Assembly: GCA_024138025.1 (NCBI GenBank)
Contig: JAMXBD010002738.1
Location: 1 to 64,000, forward strand
Length of the DNA stretch: 64,000 nucleotides
DNA from: Combretum micranthum
Taxonomy: Eukaryota; Streptophyta; Magnoliopsida; Myrtales; Combretaceae
Reading direction: 5' to 3'
The notes under the pieces were generated by a model that saw only the letters and a program-made list of their open reading frames with translations, was not told where the DNA came from and ran no database searches. This document shows, one piece after another, positions 22,826-34,920 of this stretch. Each line of letters starts with the position of its first letter. The stretch's first letter is position 1. A program made the translations under genes and the position numbers.

Positions 22826-23319
22826 TCTTCCACATGAGGTGATTGTTTACATTTGTCCCATCTAATGGTGTAATCTAGACATCCCCATAGGCTAGAGCAG
22901 GTTAAGACTCGACCTGGACTCGTTGGGTTCTGAGTCAAAATTTTAGGGTTTGGAACAACCATGGCTAGGGGTGGGTGGGTACTAAATAGTGGACCCATAA
23001 GCACTTGGGTTAGGTGCAGGTCCCAATCGTCCAATTTTTTTAAACAACTAAGAATAATTTTTTAAATTAAAAAAATAAACTTAAAAGAAAATTGTTTCTA
23101 AGAAAATTATAATATTTAACCCATCTTCACATGAAATTATTAAGGATATAGATTTATTTATACATAAGCAAATTCCATTTTAGTTGAAATATTATAATGA
23201 CTATAGTAATATAGTAAAAGAAATTACAAATGCAAAAAAAAAAAAAAAATTCATATTATTTAAAAATGGATTACTCCATCAATGGACATATGAGACAATC
23301 AAAGATATATTTTTATTAT

Positions 23320-23690
23320 ATTTACCATCAGCACCGAGTACTGTAGTTTTAGTAGAAGACTAAATATTTTTTTCCTGATCTCTATTTAGATTAAGGGTTT
23401 TAATACTGAGTAGCAATTTAAAAAATGATTTTACTTCATAATTGGAAGGCAAATTAGGGTGCTGCCTTTGCTTATTGTGACTATGTTATGCAATATTAGT
23501 TTGTGGATTCGCTTTGTAGTATAGTGTTACATTTCGTGCAAATAAGCTATCAGTGGCATTACATAAAGGACAAAGGTCTATTGGATTTTCTATCGATTTC
23601 CCAGTTGTACTCTTTGGTTGATTGCCCCTACTCATTTGTTTTTTTAATGGGCAAATTTGAAATATTAACTCCTTATATTATAAAAGCCTA
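23320..23690. repeat. Internal diverged repeat of 21425-21880
   Basis: Stretches such as GAAGACTAAATA, TTAAGGGTTTTAAT and GGGCAAATT recur in the same order as in 21425-21880, with clear divergence. The matching region in copy 2 is about 33750-34125. The second copy does not keep the 62-codon ORF. Confidence 0.7.
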
Positions 23691-24493
23691 ATAACATCTA
23701 AGAAATACTGATTTAATTTTAATTTTTTCGAAAGCTAATATCTAATTCATGAATAACAACCAAATAACCAATAGTAGTAATAAAGAGATAGGGATGTAGA
23801 AGATCACATCGGGATTTAATGTGGAGTTCGGCCCACCTCATAATCTCCAAGGTCTACTATCAATGCCTCACTCAAGGTGGATTTCACACGTTATTCACCA
23901 ACATAAACAATGCTCCACAATGAGCTACAACCAACACAATGCCAGACACACTTGAGTTGTGTCTTTACAATAAGATTCCTAGTATATTAGACACAACTCA
24001 AGATTTCACCAATTCACTCACAACAATTGATTAGTGTTTTATAAGAGATAGCAAGACAAAAGAACACTAGCATTACTCAACTCTTTTTCTCACCAAAAGT
24101 AATAAAATTAACACAATATGCTTTAAAGAGTATATATTGTAATAACTCAAAATGGTACAACTCAAATATAAAATCATTAAGTAATAATGTGGAGTTTTGG
24201 AAATGTTTTCAAAGAAATCACAAAAATCACTCCTAATTTTTCCTTTTAAGAATATCAAAATACAAACAGTCTAATTGTTGATTAAGAATTTGAATAAATA
24301 ATAATAAAATTTTAAGATATAATTTTTCATAGTTTTGCGCAATCAATAACTGATAATAATTCAATAACATAATGAGATAACCTAATTTCAACTCTAATAA
24401 GATAATGGTGATTTGGAAAAAAATGTAGAGAGCAAAAATGAGACATCTTGATTTCAATTTGTCAAGATGATCACGTTAATGAAAATTATAAAA
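23691..24493. other. Unassigned repeat-like stretch
   Basis: Contains a run around CACATCGGGATTTAATGTGG and GAGTTCGGCCCACCTCATAATC that resembles plant retroelement leader sequence, but I cannot assign a family. No gene was seen. Almost the same sequence occurs at about 34126-34920. Confidence 0.4.
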
Positions 24494-26214
24494 TATAATA
24501 CCCCCAATAACTAAAAGAAAATGAGCACTATATATTTGTACGCACATTGTTATATATATTCAAATAAGAATGGAAAAGCGAGTGTACAACATTCAATTGT
24601 TGGATTTGTCATATTGTGTAAGTCTTTGCTATGTCGTTAGGTGTTGTCTTAGATTTAGAGTCAAGTCTAATGTGTTATCATCATTTGTTGTCTTTTTTAA
24701 TGCAAGTCTTCTTAAAAATCGAGTAAGTGAAGATTAAAATCGTTAAACTAATTCTTATTATTTATATATGCTCTATTGTATTGAATATCAGTTAGTAAAG
24801 ACAAAGAAACATTTAAATCCTAAATTTTGTATAAAAATGAAAATAGCAAGAAATATCAAATAAATGCGATAAAAGACCAAAACAATGTAATCATACTTCC
24901 TGTAACATATAAATGCAATAAGTATGACTATTTAGCAAAAGAATCAAATTTTCTTTAAGAAATGAAAATTAGTAGCAAAATAAGAACTCAATTTAAAAAT
25001 TGAATTTAGATAATTTAGTTAAGCCAAGTAAAATGATTAATATGATGAAAATGAATAGATTGATATAACCAAATTAATCACTAAATTAACCAAGATTGGA
25101 TATTTAAAATATTCTTTTCATCTAGCCAATTTGATTTAACTAGCCTTTCAACAAATCAAATTCTATTATCTTTCATAAATTTTAAACTAAACCCCTTTTC
25201 TTTTGATTTTTAAACCTCTAAACCCTTAGAAAAGTTCAATTTCAATGTCTAATAGATTTGTAAACTCCTAATTTTAGCTTATTTCATAAATTGATTTATC
25301 TAATTCTTCCCAATCATTAATTTGGACCCTCTTTCTTTCAATTTATAAATGACCCAAATTTCTCAATTTCATTTACCAAAAGTTTATAAAATGTCCTAAG
25401 CTAGTTATTTAAACTTAAAGTCTATTTTCTTAATCCTCATAAATTTTGAGTTTAACTGCTTATTTGAAATTTTCAGTTTTAAGCTCGAACTCAAACTAAA
25501 TATCAATTTTTTACAAAAATTAAATTTCTAAACTAGATTTTCAATTCAAGCTATTGATTTATATGTTATAAATTTTGAAATTATCTTCCAGTTATTTCAG
25601 AGCTTAAGATAATAATCTGAAAGATTTAAACTCTAATCTTTATTAAAAGAAATTCATTAATCCTTATTTTTTATTCCCTTTTTCCTTTCTAACTTTGGCT
25701 ACCTTTTTTATTTTCTTCCTTCTTCATTTTCTTTGGTTCCATCTTCTTCTTCCTCTTTTCCTCTTCATTTTTCCTCTTTGTCTCAAATTTTAACCACAAA
25801 ATCTCCAATCCAACAAGATTCTAGAAGAAAACAAAGATGAATGACAAGATCAAAGATGGAAATCATGCATGAATAAGCTTCAAAATCTTAGGAGGAGTAG
25901 AAATAAAGAAAATCAAGAAGTTGAGTTGCCTAAAAGAGATGAGTTTTGCTTTTTCCTTTGCTTTAGTTATTATCTACTTTTGTTTTAATTGTTGTTTATG
26001 TTTGTATGTATTGGTTAAATGCTTCATACATGTTCGGTTGGTGAACAAGATGATGAATAGTGGATATGGGGTTTGATGGAGTAGCTTGGAAGTGTTGAAT
26101 AGGTGCAGAAGTGGTGAACATAGATTATATGTTGTTTTTATGGTGTTTTAGTTGATGTACGATGTGTAAAAATTGATAAAGTAGAGTTTGAAAAATCGGA
26201 AAAATTCGTAACCC

Positions 26215-26425
26215 TTGTAATATGAGAATCATGGGCATAACTATGCCTTTACAAAGCTCGAGTTGGATGATTTTTGAAAGTCACGGGCATGATTCTACCT
26301 TTATTGGCCTCTAACCTTGATGTTTTTAAAAACCATGGGTGTAACACGACCCTTATTAGCCTCTGATCTTGGTGTTTTAAAAAATCATGGTCGTAACTTT
26401 ACCCTTACTAACCTATAATCATTAT
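26215..26425. repeat. Tandem repeats of about 65 bp
   Basis: About three diverged units built on AAACCATGGGTGTAAC and CCTCTGATCTTGGTG. Copy 2 has the same array at about 36650-36870. Confidence 0.7.
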
Positions 26426-27763
26426 ATTTCAATCATAACATTTTCATTTGAACTCAAATTGAGGTGATTCAAAAGGCTACGAAAAGCTTAAAAAGATATC
26501 TAAAACTTCCATGTTTTAAGTTTTTGCAAATTTTAAAAGTATCAAGATCTAAATTTTGATTGACTCTAGTTGGTATATTTTTCAAATAAAGTTAAAAACT
26601 TGTGTTTGCTTATTAAATGTGTGTAGTTAAGTATAAAATGAACTTATCTAATTAACCTAGATTTAACTTGACTAAATGGATTTGACTGAATTAAAATGAA
26701 TTAAATTGATTAAATTTAATTAACTTGGCTTAATAATTAAATTAAATGATTAGCTCTACTCAATTTGACTAGGACTTAATGCTTGTTTGGTAAATGAGTC
26801 TTTTTGAATATGAATTTTTTTTAATGCTTTTGTAATAAGAGGCTATAAACAAAGTGACAATAAATATTTTGACAAATAAGGAAGGACTGTCCGTATCTTG
26901 GCAAGGCAATTTTCGCAGCCATGATGGGGTTTTTACTTAGTATCTAATCAAATATGATTTTAAAATGAGTTTAATTTCATGAATAGATGTTTGCTTTTTA
27001 TATATTCCTTTTATTAGCTCTAGCCAACCTTCTATTTCTATTTGGATTTCTTATATGAAGGATGATGATGAATTGATGCTAATGATGATGATGTTATTGA
27101 TGATTTGATGATTGATGGGGATGATGAATTGGTTTTTCTAGAGGGCTTTTATAACCTAGCTTGAATGTCAGGTGGGTAACAATGACTTTGTCATTTTGTT
27201 TGTTATGTAACTTAGTTGCACCTATATCAAGATAAAACATAACCGACTATGTGTGGGATTGGGTAATGGTGTGCTATTTAGTGATTGTGTTGTTCTCGGT
27301 AAAAAAAAAAAAATGATTGTGTTGTTTGATAAAATATAATAGTGAAAGTGATAACATATTGCTTGTAATGGTTGAATTGTTGTTACTAATGAACACTTGT
27401 TAATCGATTAGTCACATGATAAAAAGAACTTAATGCTATTTGACCCTTTAATTAAATAGACATGCATTGCACTACAACATACTTGCATTAGCATTTATGA
27501 AGTATGCACATCACGTATTATCATTCCTATTCTATGGTAATGCTTAGGGAATTCCAGTGAATCTGGTGAATGTTATTACCATTGGGTCGCCAGTTCCATA
27601 GGAACTAAGTAGGCTTGAAGGATGTTGCCTAATGAGGGTTGGCACGGAATGATAATACTTAGGGGGTTTTTAAGGTTCTAAAGTGAAGTGGTGGATGTTT
27701 TAATAGTATGAGTGCTTAGGAGCAAAATGAGTTCAAAATGAAGTCCTTCCTTCTTAATTCTTT

Positions 27764-27930
27764 CTAAGGAGAAGTTAGAGGCTATGTTTCAATTAGTTTC
27801 AAAGAAAATCCTCCCTTCTTAGTTATGTCTAAGGAGCAATTAGAGGTTATTGTTCAACAAATGAGTTTCAAGGGAAATCCTCTCTCCTTAATGATATCTA
27901 AGGAGCAGTTAGAGGTTATATTGATAGTAA
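27764..27930. repeat. Minisatellite of 64-70 bp units
   Basis: Three units containing TCTAAGGAGCAATTAGAGG followed by TTTCAAGGGAAATCCTC. It sits at the same relative place as the private minisatellites of family 1. Copy 2 has it at about 38200-38370. Confidence 0.75.
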
Positions 27931-28640
27931 ATATTCATGACAAGAAATTTAAGAAAAGAAATCCTCTTTCCTTAGTTCTTAAATTCTCTTGGGTGTGATA
28001 CCAGAGCTGGTCCTTTAACCCCCAAGAGAGGGCATAAATCTCCATTGGTTTGAATTCCGATTATATAAACTATGCATATCATATGGTTAAGTGTGGCATT
28101 GCATATGTTTGTTAATAAAATCTTGTTGATAATCATTTGTTGTGTGGTTTGGTTATTGTTATTCACTGAGTTGTGGATTAACTCACACCCCTACAGTTTT
28201 TATGTAGGAATAGCTCAAGGTGGGATGTGCCAAGAGAATATGTAAAGAGAGCTCATCTTAGTGAAGTTGTTGAAGATAAGAAGAGGAGCTTAGAATAGAA
28301 TTCATACGTTTGTAATTAAGTTATTTTGTTTTGTATTATATGTGATAAACTTAGAATAGATTGGCTGGGTTAGAAAATAGTTCAAGGCTTTGTAATTCGT
28401 ATATGATCTATTTTATTTCATTATTTGGTGGTTAATATCAATTCTCTATGGTTCTATTGAACTGTAGGGATTTGTATTTCCTTAGTTATTAAAGTATTTT
28501 TTGAAAATTAGAACTTGTGTAGCAAATGTTAAGTAGAGTTTTGTAATCTCTAACTTGCAAAATGATTTTCATATCTTGGATGCATACTTGATATGAGAAC
28601 TATAGGACAATCCTCTTAAGCCCCCTTTCTGGCCATGACA

Positions 28641-29149
28641 TATAATGTTTTGTGTACAATAAATAAGCTCTATCAACCTCCAGAATCTCCCCTATCAACT
28701 TATATTTATAAACTCTTTAAGTCTTCTAGCCATTAGTCTAATTTCCCTTAATTTTGTCTAGGCAATAAATGGTGTAATGGCTAGTTTTGGCCCTATTAAC
28801 TTGCCAATCCAAATCCTACAAGCTTGCTGACACACAAAAATTGCCTATACTCTAGGCACATCGGCGAGCTAGTTAGGGCCTCTAGTAGGGCTCCTAGAGC
28901 CCACAGAATGTCATTGCCGAAGAAAAAATTGTATTAGCAAGCCAATAAGAGTGGTACAATGCAAACCTGCATAAGTCTGCTAAAAAACATAACACAAAGC
29001 ATAAACACAAATATTCGTAGATTTTGAACACATTTCACATCAAACATGTATAATTAATTAAGTATAAATTATTCATAACTACTGTATAATTGTGCAATAC
29101 ATTTCCTTATCAAAATTTACATTGAACATACCCACTCAACATATAATTG
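28641..29149. other. Unassigned AT-rich stretch
   Basis: No gene was recognised. It is present in both duplication copies (copy 2 at about 39075-39590), so it predates the duplication. Confidence 0.5.
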
Positions 29150-30213
29150 TTTCATGTGTATTCTACTTTTCTATTTTTCAAATTGCACATTTTGATAAAG
29201 GCGAGCTAATACAATATGAATAGGGTACCAAGTTTTACTCATCCCCATGTAATAAAGTACAAGATACTAAAAATTGTCCTTAACTCACCTTGTAACACCT
29301 TAAGACAACTCTATACCCTATAATACCTATAAGGTAAAAGGCACTTCGTGCTAAATTTATATATATATATATATATATTTTTTTTTTTTCTATTTTTCTT
29401 AAATTTTAGGTTTATACGATATTGTAAGTAATATATAATGTTTCATATAGTATGAACGACCATCTTATTTTCGTATATCCAACAAAACATGTTAATTTTA
29501 AATTTTAACATTCATCATCATCAAAGGTTAACAAGCACATATATTAATTAAATGTAAATGTCACATTTGGTCACAAATTTTACCTATTTATGCAATTAAC
29601 TACCTAAAGTTTAAAAGTCGATATACTACTTGAATTTTTTTTTTTGAAGTCATTCATAATACTAAGATGAGGCAGTTAATTGCAAAAATTGGTAAAGTTT
29701 AAGTAGTTTAAAGAAAAATTTTGTAAAGTTTAAATAGTTAATTATAAAAATAGAAAAACTTTAGGTATCGACTTGACACTTTTTATATTTCAAGTAGTTA
29801 ATTGTAAAATTGAGCAATATTTAGGTACAAATGCAAAAATTACCCTTCATATAATTGGGATCATAAACAAACAATTTTGTAAAATGTAAAATTTAGATAT
29901 CCTACTTGACGCAAAAGCCATCGCAATGATTTAAGAGGCTATAGGAATTAATTGATTTCTTTCTCCTTACCCCTCTTTAGTTACAAAGAATTTTATGGAA
30001 CAAATTTTATATTGTTATATTTCTATAATTAAAATAGGCATAACAATGACCAATTTATATATTTTTTAGTTTAATTTGGTAAGTCCATCAAGTAACCGAA
30101 TACATGGATGAGATTTGTTTGGCTACGAAGTACGTTAAATGAAATAGGATTACCAAATAATATTAATCTTATTTGAGTTAAAATTAGGCTTCTAATCATG
30201 CCATAATCTAACA
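29150..30213 (-). mobile_element. Copia-type 3' LTR
   Basis: On the minus strand the LTR starts TGTTAGATTATGG at 30213 directly after the purine tract AAGTGGGAGAA, the classic copia tract-LTR junction. Its left part overlaps the right end of duplication copy 1. It is a diverged relative of the LTRs at 21850-22825 and 32255-33258 and carries a (TA)n-poly(T) run near 29360-29390. Confidence 0.65.
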
Positions 30214-30809
30214 TTCTCCCACTTAACCCAGTAGTTGACATTCTTCATATCTAATAGCATAACCATTAGGCACACATAATTAAACAAATCTTTCAACATC
30301 TTCATAATTTACCTTAGCATAATAAATCACATAATGTGCGTTATGGCTATCATACATTATAACATTGCTTAGTGTAATTAATCACATAATATGAATAATG
30401 GTGGCATACACCATAGCATCGCATGCTTCTTCCACATACCGCTACATTAGTAATTTTATCAAACTAAGTTACATAAGCGATATATAAATTCCATAAAAGG
30501 TTACTTTATTGTCTTATTCTACTTCTCCTTTAATCATCATTTTAAGTGCACACAATCATAATACATAAGAAAATAACCAATATTATTAAAAATATGTGTT
30601 CAAGAGTGTTAAAACGTTATAAAAATCAATCATCAACACAACTAAGGCCCATTTTAAAAATGCGTCACTTAAATGTTTTTGGTTGCAACCTTTAATCAAA
30701 GGATATGCAACCACATGATTCGTCCTATTATGTTTAATACATACTTTTTATTTTCGAATGTCACATCCTGAGTGCACAAGATGTACTGGTTTCACCAAAT
30801 ATCTTTAGT
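30214..30809 (-). pseudogene. Copia polyprotein C-terminal tail and 3' untranslated region
   Basis: The minus strand near 30720-30600 reads NHVVAYPLIKGC followed by LKWALVVLMIDFYNVL, matching the end of copia RNase H (consensus ADPLTKG...MGLV). The 3' untranslated region and purine tract follow. Upstream pol is missing because the fragment stops where duplication copy 2 begins, so this element was truncated at that junction. Confidence 0.6.
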
Positions 30810-31322
30810 GATTAAAATATTCTTTTTTTTTAATTTTTTTAACTGTTTTAAGGTATTTTTGTCATTTGAATAGCTTTTTTTTTTCTTTCCATTTTCGTTA
30901 CCATCATCCCATTCTGCTGAAATCTAAAATAAATTTATTCTTAAATTTCAGATGCAATTTATCCTTTTATTTAGTGATGTGAGATCCGATTCTATAGTTT
31001 GGTTTGAACATACTAAAAGATAAGAGTTCAAAGTAATAGATGAAATCGAATTGAAACCAGGGAAAATTACGGTTGAAATTACCTGTTGTCGATGGATGGG
31101 TTTATCCCATTATCCTAATATGCAAAACCCATAACATTTTTCTTTTTTTCTTTTTTTTTTTTTTCCCGAGAATGTCAATGTTATGCTATTTTTCATGCTC
31201 TCCTTTTATCTCTTTCGGCTGGACTTGGACTGAAGAACTAAACTGGTCCGGACCAGACGGGACTACTCTCAACTAAAATATTCATTCACTTTCTTCCTTT
31301 TTAAGTCCTTTATTACCTTGGC

Positions 31323-31955
31323 AGGTTATTCCTTGACCAGCATCAATAAAGTAGCTAAGTTTAGTCAATCATGTCATTACATATGGAAGCTGTTACAACT
31401 TTAATTCCATTACATGACATTGCATTAATTGAGAATTTACTATTGAAGCATTGTTGAAATTGGGAAGCGTTATTTTCAGCTTATATGTCCGTTTGGACCA
31501 GCATCTTCAATGAAAAGTGCTAATTTTGTTGCCATATGAAATGTGTCTGCGTCTGTGTATTAATCACTAAAGATAAAAAAGGGCAGGGTCTTTACCATTT
31601 GCTATCTTTACTAGGCAGCTTTCGTCGGGCTGTGATGGCTTACTATATATATCACTAAATATTTATAAATTCTTCTCTTCCGCCACTGCTGAGTTTCATG
31701 AGAGACAAGCCAGTTAGGTCAGAGCTAAACACTTTCTTTTCTTTCAAGGATAGGTCAGGATGGAAAAGCTACACTACGGTGACTAAGCCATCCATTGGCA
31801 CGAACACTAGCTTAATTACCACCAACACCGAATACTTTAGTTTTAGCAGAAGACTAAATACTTTTTCTAATCTCTTTCTAGTATGACTTAAGGGTTTTAA
31901 TTTTGAGTTGCGATTTACAAATGATTTTACTTTATAATTGGTAAACCAATTAGGG
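31323..31955. other. Near-invariant block in duplication copy 2
   Basis: Partner of 20931-21563, with 2 substitutions in about 630 bp. See that entry. Confidence 0.75.
31698..31886 (+). CDS. Second copy of the candidate 62-codon small ORF
   Basis: Identical in sequence to the ORF at 21306-21494, with the same TATATATA motif upstream. The same doubts apply. Confidence 0.25.
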   Translation: MRDKPVRSELNTFFSFKDRSGWKSYTTVTKPSIGTNTSLITTNTEYFSFSRRLNTFSNLFLV

Positions 31956-32254
31956 TTCTGCCTTTTGCTTTCTTTTGTTGTTATTAGACTATTCTTCTGA
32001 AAACATTCTAATAATCTTAGCTAAGCAGTGGAAAGCTCTTGGTTTTTAGTTTCAATATCTTGTTATTTCATTGTCACTGTCTCATGCAAAATTCTTTTGG
32101 GGATTTGCTTTATCTTACATAAAGGATAAAGTTCTATCCAATAATCAAACAGAAATAGGATTTTCTCTCAATTTCCCAATTGTACTTTTTGGTTGATTCT
32201 CCCGTCCTCTGTTTTTTTATGGGCAAATTCCAAATATTAACTCATATTTGTCTT

Positions 32255-33258
32255 ACGTGTATTTTACCTTTCTATTTTTGAAATCGCATATTAAGATAAA
32301 GTGAATGAACACAATATGAATAGGAATTGAATTTTTACCCATTCCCTAACATGCAAAATAAAAGGTACTAAATTTTGTATTCATAACTTTCCTTGTAGCA
32401 CTTTAAGACCACTCCACATGCTATAGAACCTATAGGGTAAAAGGTACTTTGTGTTGAATCTATAATTTTTTTTCCTTAAATTTCAAGTTTATTGAATATT
32501 AAAACTAATATATTTCCCTTCATTAACATATGGTATGAAATACTGCCTCACTTTCATATATTCACTGTGGCATGTAAGTTTTAAATCTCCAGGATCATCA
32601 TCATAAAAATTAACAAGCATGTATATAAGGGTAATTGTTACATTTGGTTATGTGTTTCATCTGTGTGTGTATTAACTACCTCAAGTTTAAATACGTTAAT
32701 TTACAACTTTCAAACTTTTAAGGTCATTTATAGTACCTAAATAGGGCACTTAATTGTAAAAATTGATAAATTTAGGTAATTAATTATAATATATGATAAA
32801 GTTTTGGTAGTTAATCATAAAAAGGAAAAAATTTAGGTACCAAATTAACACTTTTGAATTTTAGGTAGTTAATTATAAAATTGGTTAAAATTAAATATCA
32901 AATCTGACAATTACCCTTTATTTAATGAGAATCTTAAAAGTTAGATTTTGTGCAAAATCCATCACAATGATTTAAGAGACTACGTGAATAAGTTGATTTC
33001 TTTCTCTTCACCCTTCTTGGTTACAAAGAATTTGATAGAACAATTTTTGTGTTGTTACATTTTAGTAATCTTATTAGGCAAAAAGATGACCAATTTACAT
33101 ATTTTTTTTCAACTTTAATATGGTAAGTTAATCAAGTAACCAAACAAACGGAAGATATTTGTTTGACCACCAAGTCGATGTGAATGAAATAAGGTTACCA
33201 AATAATATTAATATCATTTGGGCTTAAAGTAGGCCACCAATCGAGCTATAATCTAACA
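32255..33258 (-). mobile_element. Copia-type LTR in duplication copy 2
   Basis: Partner of 21850-22825. The minus-strand start is at 33258 after a purine-rich AAGTGGAAGAA tract, which is better preserved here than in copy 1. It retains GGGTAAAAGGTAC near 32436, which copy 1 has lost. Confidence 0.55.
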
Positions 33259-34920
33259 TTCTTCCACTTGACCCGATTGTTTACATTTGACCTATCTAAT
33301 GGTGTAATCTAGACATCCCCATAGGCTAGGGCGGATTAAGACCTGACTTGGACTCGTTGGGTTCCAAGTCAAAATATTAGGGCCTGGAACCACCATGGCT
33401 AGGGGTGGGTGGGTCCTAAACAGTGGACCCACAAGCACTTGGGTTAGGTGAAGGTCCCAACCGACCAATTTTTTTAAACAACTAAGATAATTTTTAAAAT
33501 TTAAAAAATAAACTTAAAAGAAAATTGTTTCTAAGAAAATTATAATATTTAACCCATCTTCACATGAAATTAATTAAGGATATGGATTTATTTATACATA
33601 AGCACATTCCATTTTAGTTGAAATATTATAATGACTATAGTAATATACTAAAAGAAATTACAAATGCAAAAAAAAAAAAAAAATCATATTATTTAAAAAT
33701 GGATTACTCCATCAATGGACATATGAGACAATCAAAGATATATTTTTATTATATTTACCATCAGCATCGAGTACTGTAGTTTTAGCAGAAGACTAAATAT
33801 TTTTTTCCTGATCTCTATTTAGATTAAGGGTTTTAATATTGAGTAGCGATTTAAAAAATGACTTTACTTCATAATTGGAAGGCAAATTAGGGTTCTGCCT
33901 TTGCTTATTGTGACTATGTTATGCAACATTAGTTTGTGGATTCGCTTTGTAGTATAGTGTTACATTTCGTGTAAATAAGCAATCAATGGCATTACATAAA
34001 GGACAAAGGCCTATTGGATTTTCTGTCAATTTCCCAGTTGTACTCTTTAGTTGATTGCCCCTACTCATTTGTTTTTTTATGGGCAAATTTGAAATATTAA
34101 CTCCTTATATTATAAAAGCCTAATAACATCTAAGAAATACTGATTTAATTTTAATTTTTTCGAAAGCTAATATCTAATTCATGAACAACAACCAAATAAC
34201 CAATAGTAGTAATAAAGAGATAGGGATGTAGAAGATCACATCGGGATTTAATGTGGAGTTCGGCCCACCTCATAATCTCCAAGGTCTACTATCAATGCCT
34301 CACTCAAGGTGGATTTCACACGTTATTCACCAACATAAACAATGCTCCACAATGAGCTACAACCAACACAATGCCAGACACACTTGAGTTGTGTCTTTAC
34401 AATAAGATTCCTAGTATATTAGACACAACTCAAGATTTCATCAATTCACTCATAACAATTGATTAGTGTTTTATAAGAGATAGCAAGACAAAAGACACTA
34501 GCATTACTCACTCTTTTTCTCACCAAAAGTAATAAATTAACACAATATGCTTTAAAGAGTATATATTGTAATAACTCAAAATGTACAACTCAAATATAAA
34601 ATCATTAAGTACATAATGTGGAGTTTTGGAAATGTTTTCAAAGAAATCACAAAAACACTCCTAATTTTCTCCTTTCAAGAATATCAAAGCACAAACAGTC
34701 TAATTGTTTGAAGAATTTGAATAAATAATAATAAAATTTTAAGATATAATTTTTCATAGTTTTGCACAATTAATAACTGATAATAATTCAATAACATAAT
34801 GAGATTACCTAATTTCAACTCTAATAAGATAATGGTAATTTGGAAAAAAATGTAGAAAGCAAAAATGAGACATCTTGATTTCAATTTGCAAAGATGATCA
34901 TGTTAATAAAAATTATAAAA

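Larger units (their letters stand above)
24494..28640 (+). mobile_element. 4.1 kb LTR-like unit in duplication copy 1
   Basis: Begins near TATAATACCCCC (probably a decayed TGTAATACCCC) and ends CCTTTCTGGCCATGACA at 28640. It has the same general plan as family 1: a CT-rich leader near 25680-25790, a minisatellite (27764-27930), a block GAGGGCATAAATCTCC and an acceptor-like CCCCTACAG near 28196. It appears to be a related long-LTR family. The target duplication is not clear; TATAA follows the end. Confidence 0.55.
20415..29185. repeat. Segmental duplication, copy 1 (about 8.8 kb)
   Basis: Aligns end to end with 30810-39622 in direct orientation, with offsets of 10.39-10.44 kb that grow through small indels. 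It contains the highly conserved block 20931-21563, a copia-type LTR (about 21850-22825), an internal repeat of the first part (23320-23690) and a 4.1 kb LTR-like unit (24494-28640). Identity is high, with differences of a few percent outside the conserved block. The left edge shares GATTAAAATAT with copy 2, and the right edge ends inside copia LTR sequence. Confidence 0.9.

Noticed and set aside
27055..27130. GAT-rich stretch that could encode an acidic protein
   Set aside because: It is a GATGAT microsatellite within the LTR-like unit, repeated in both duplication copies, with stops in the frame.
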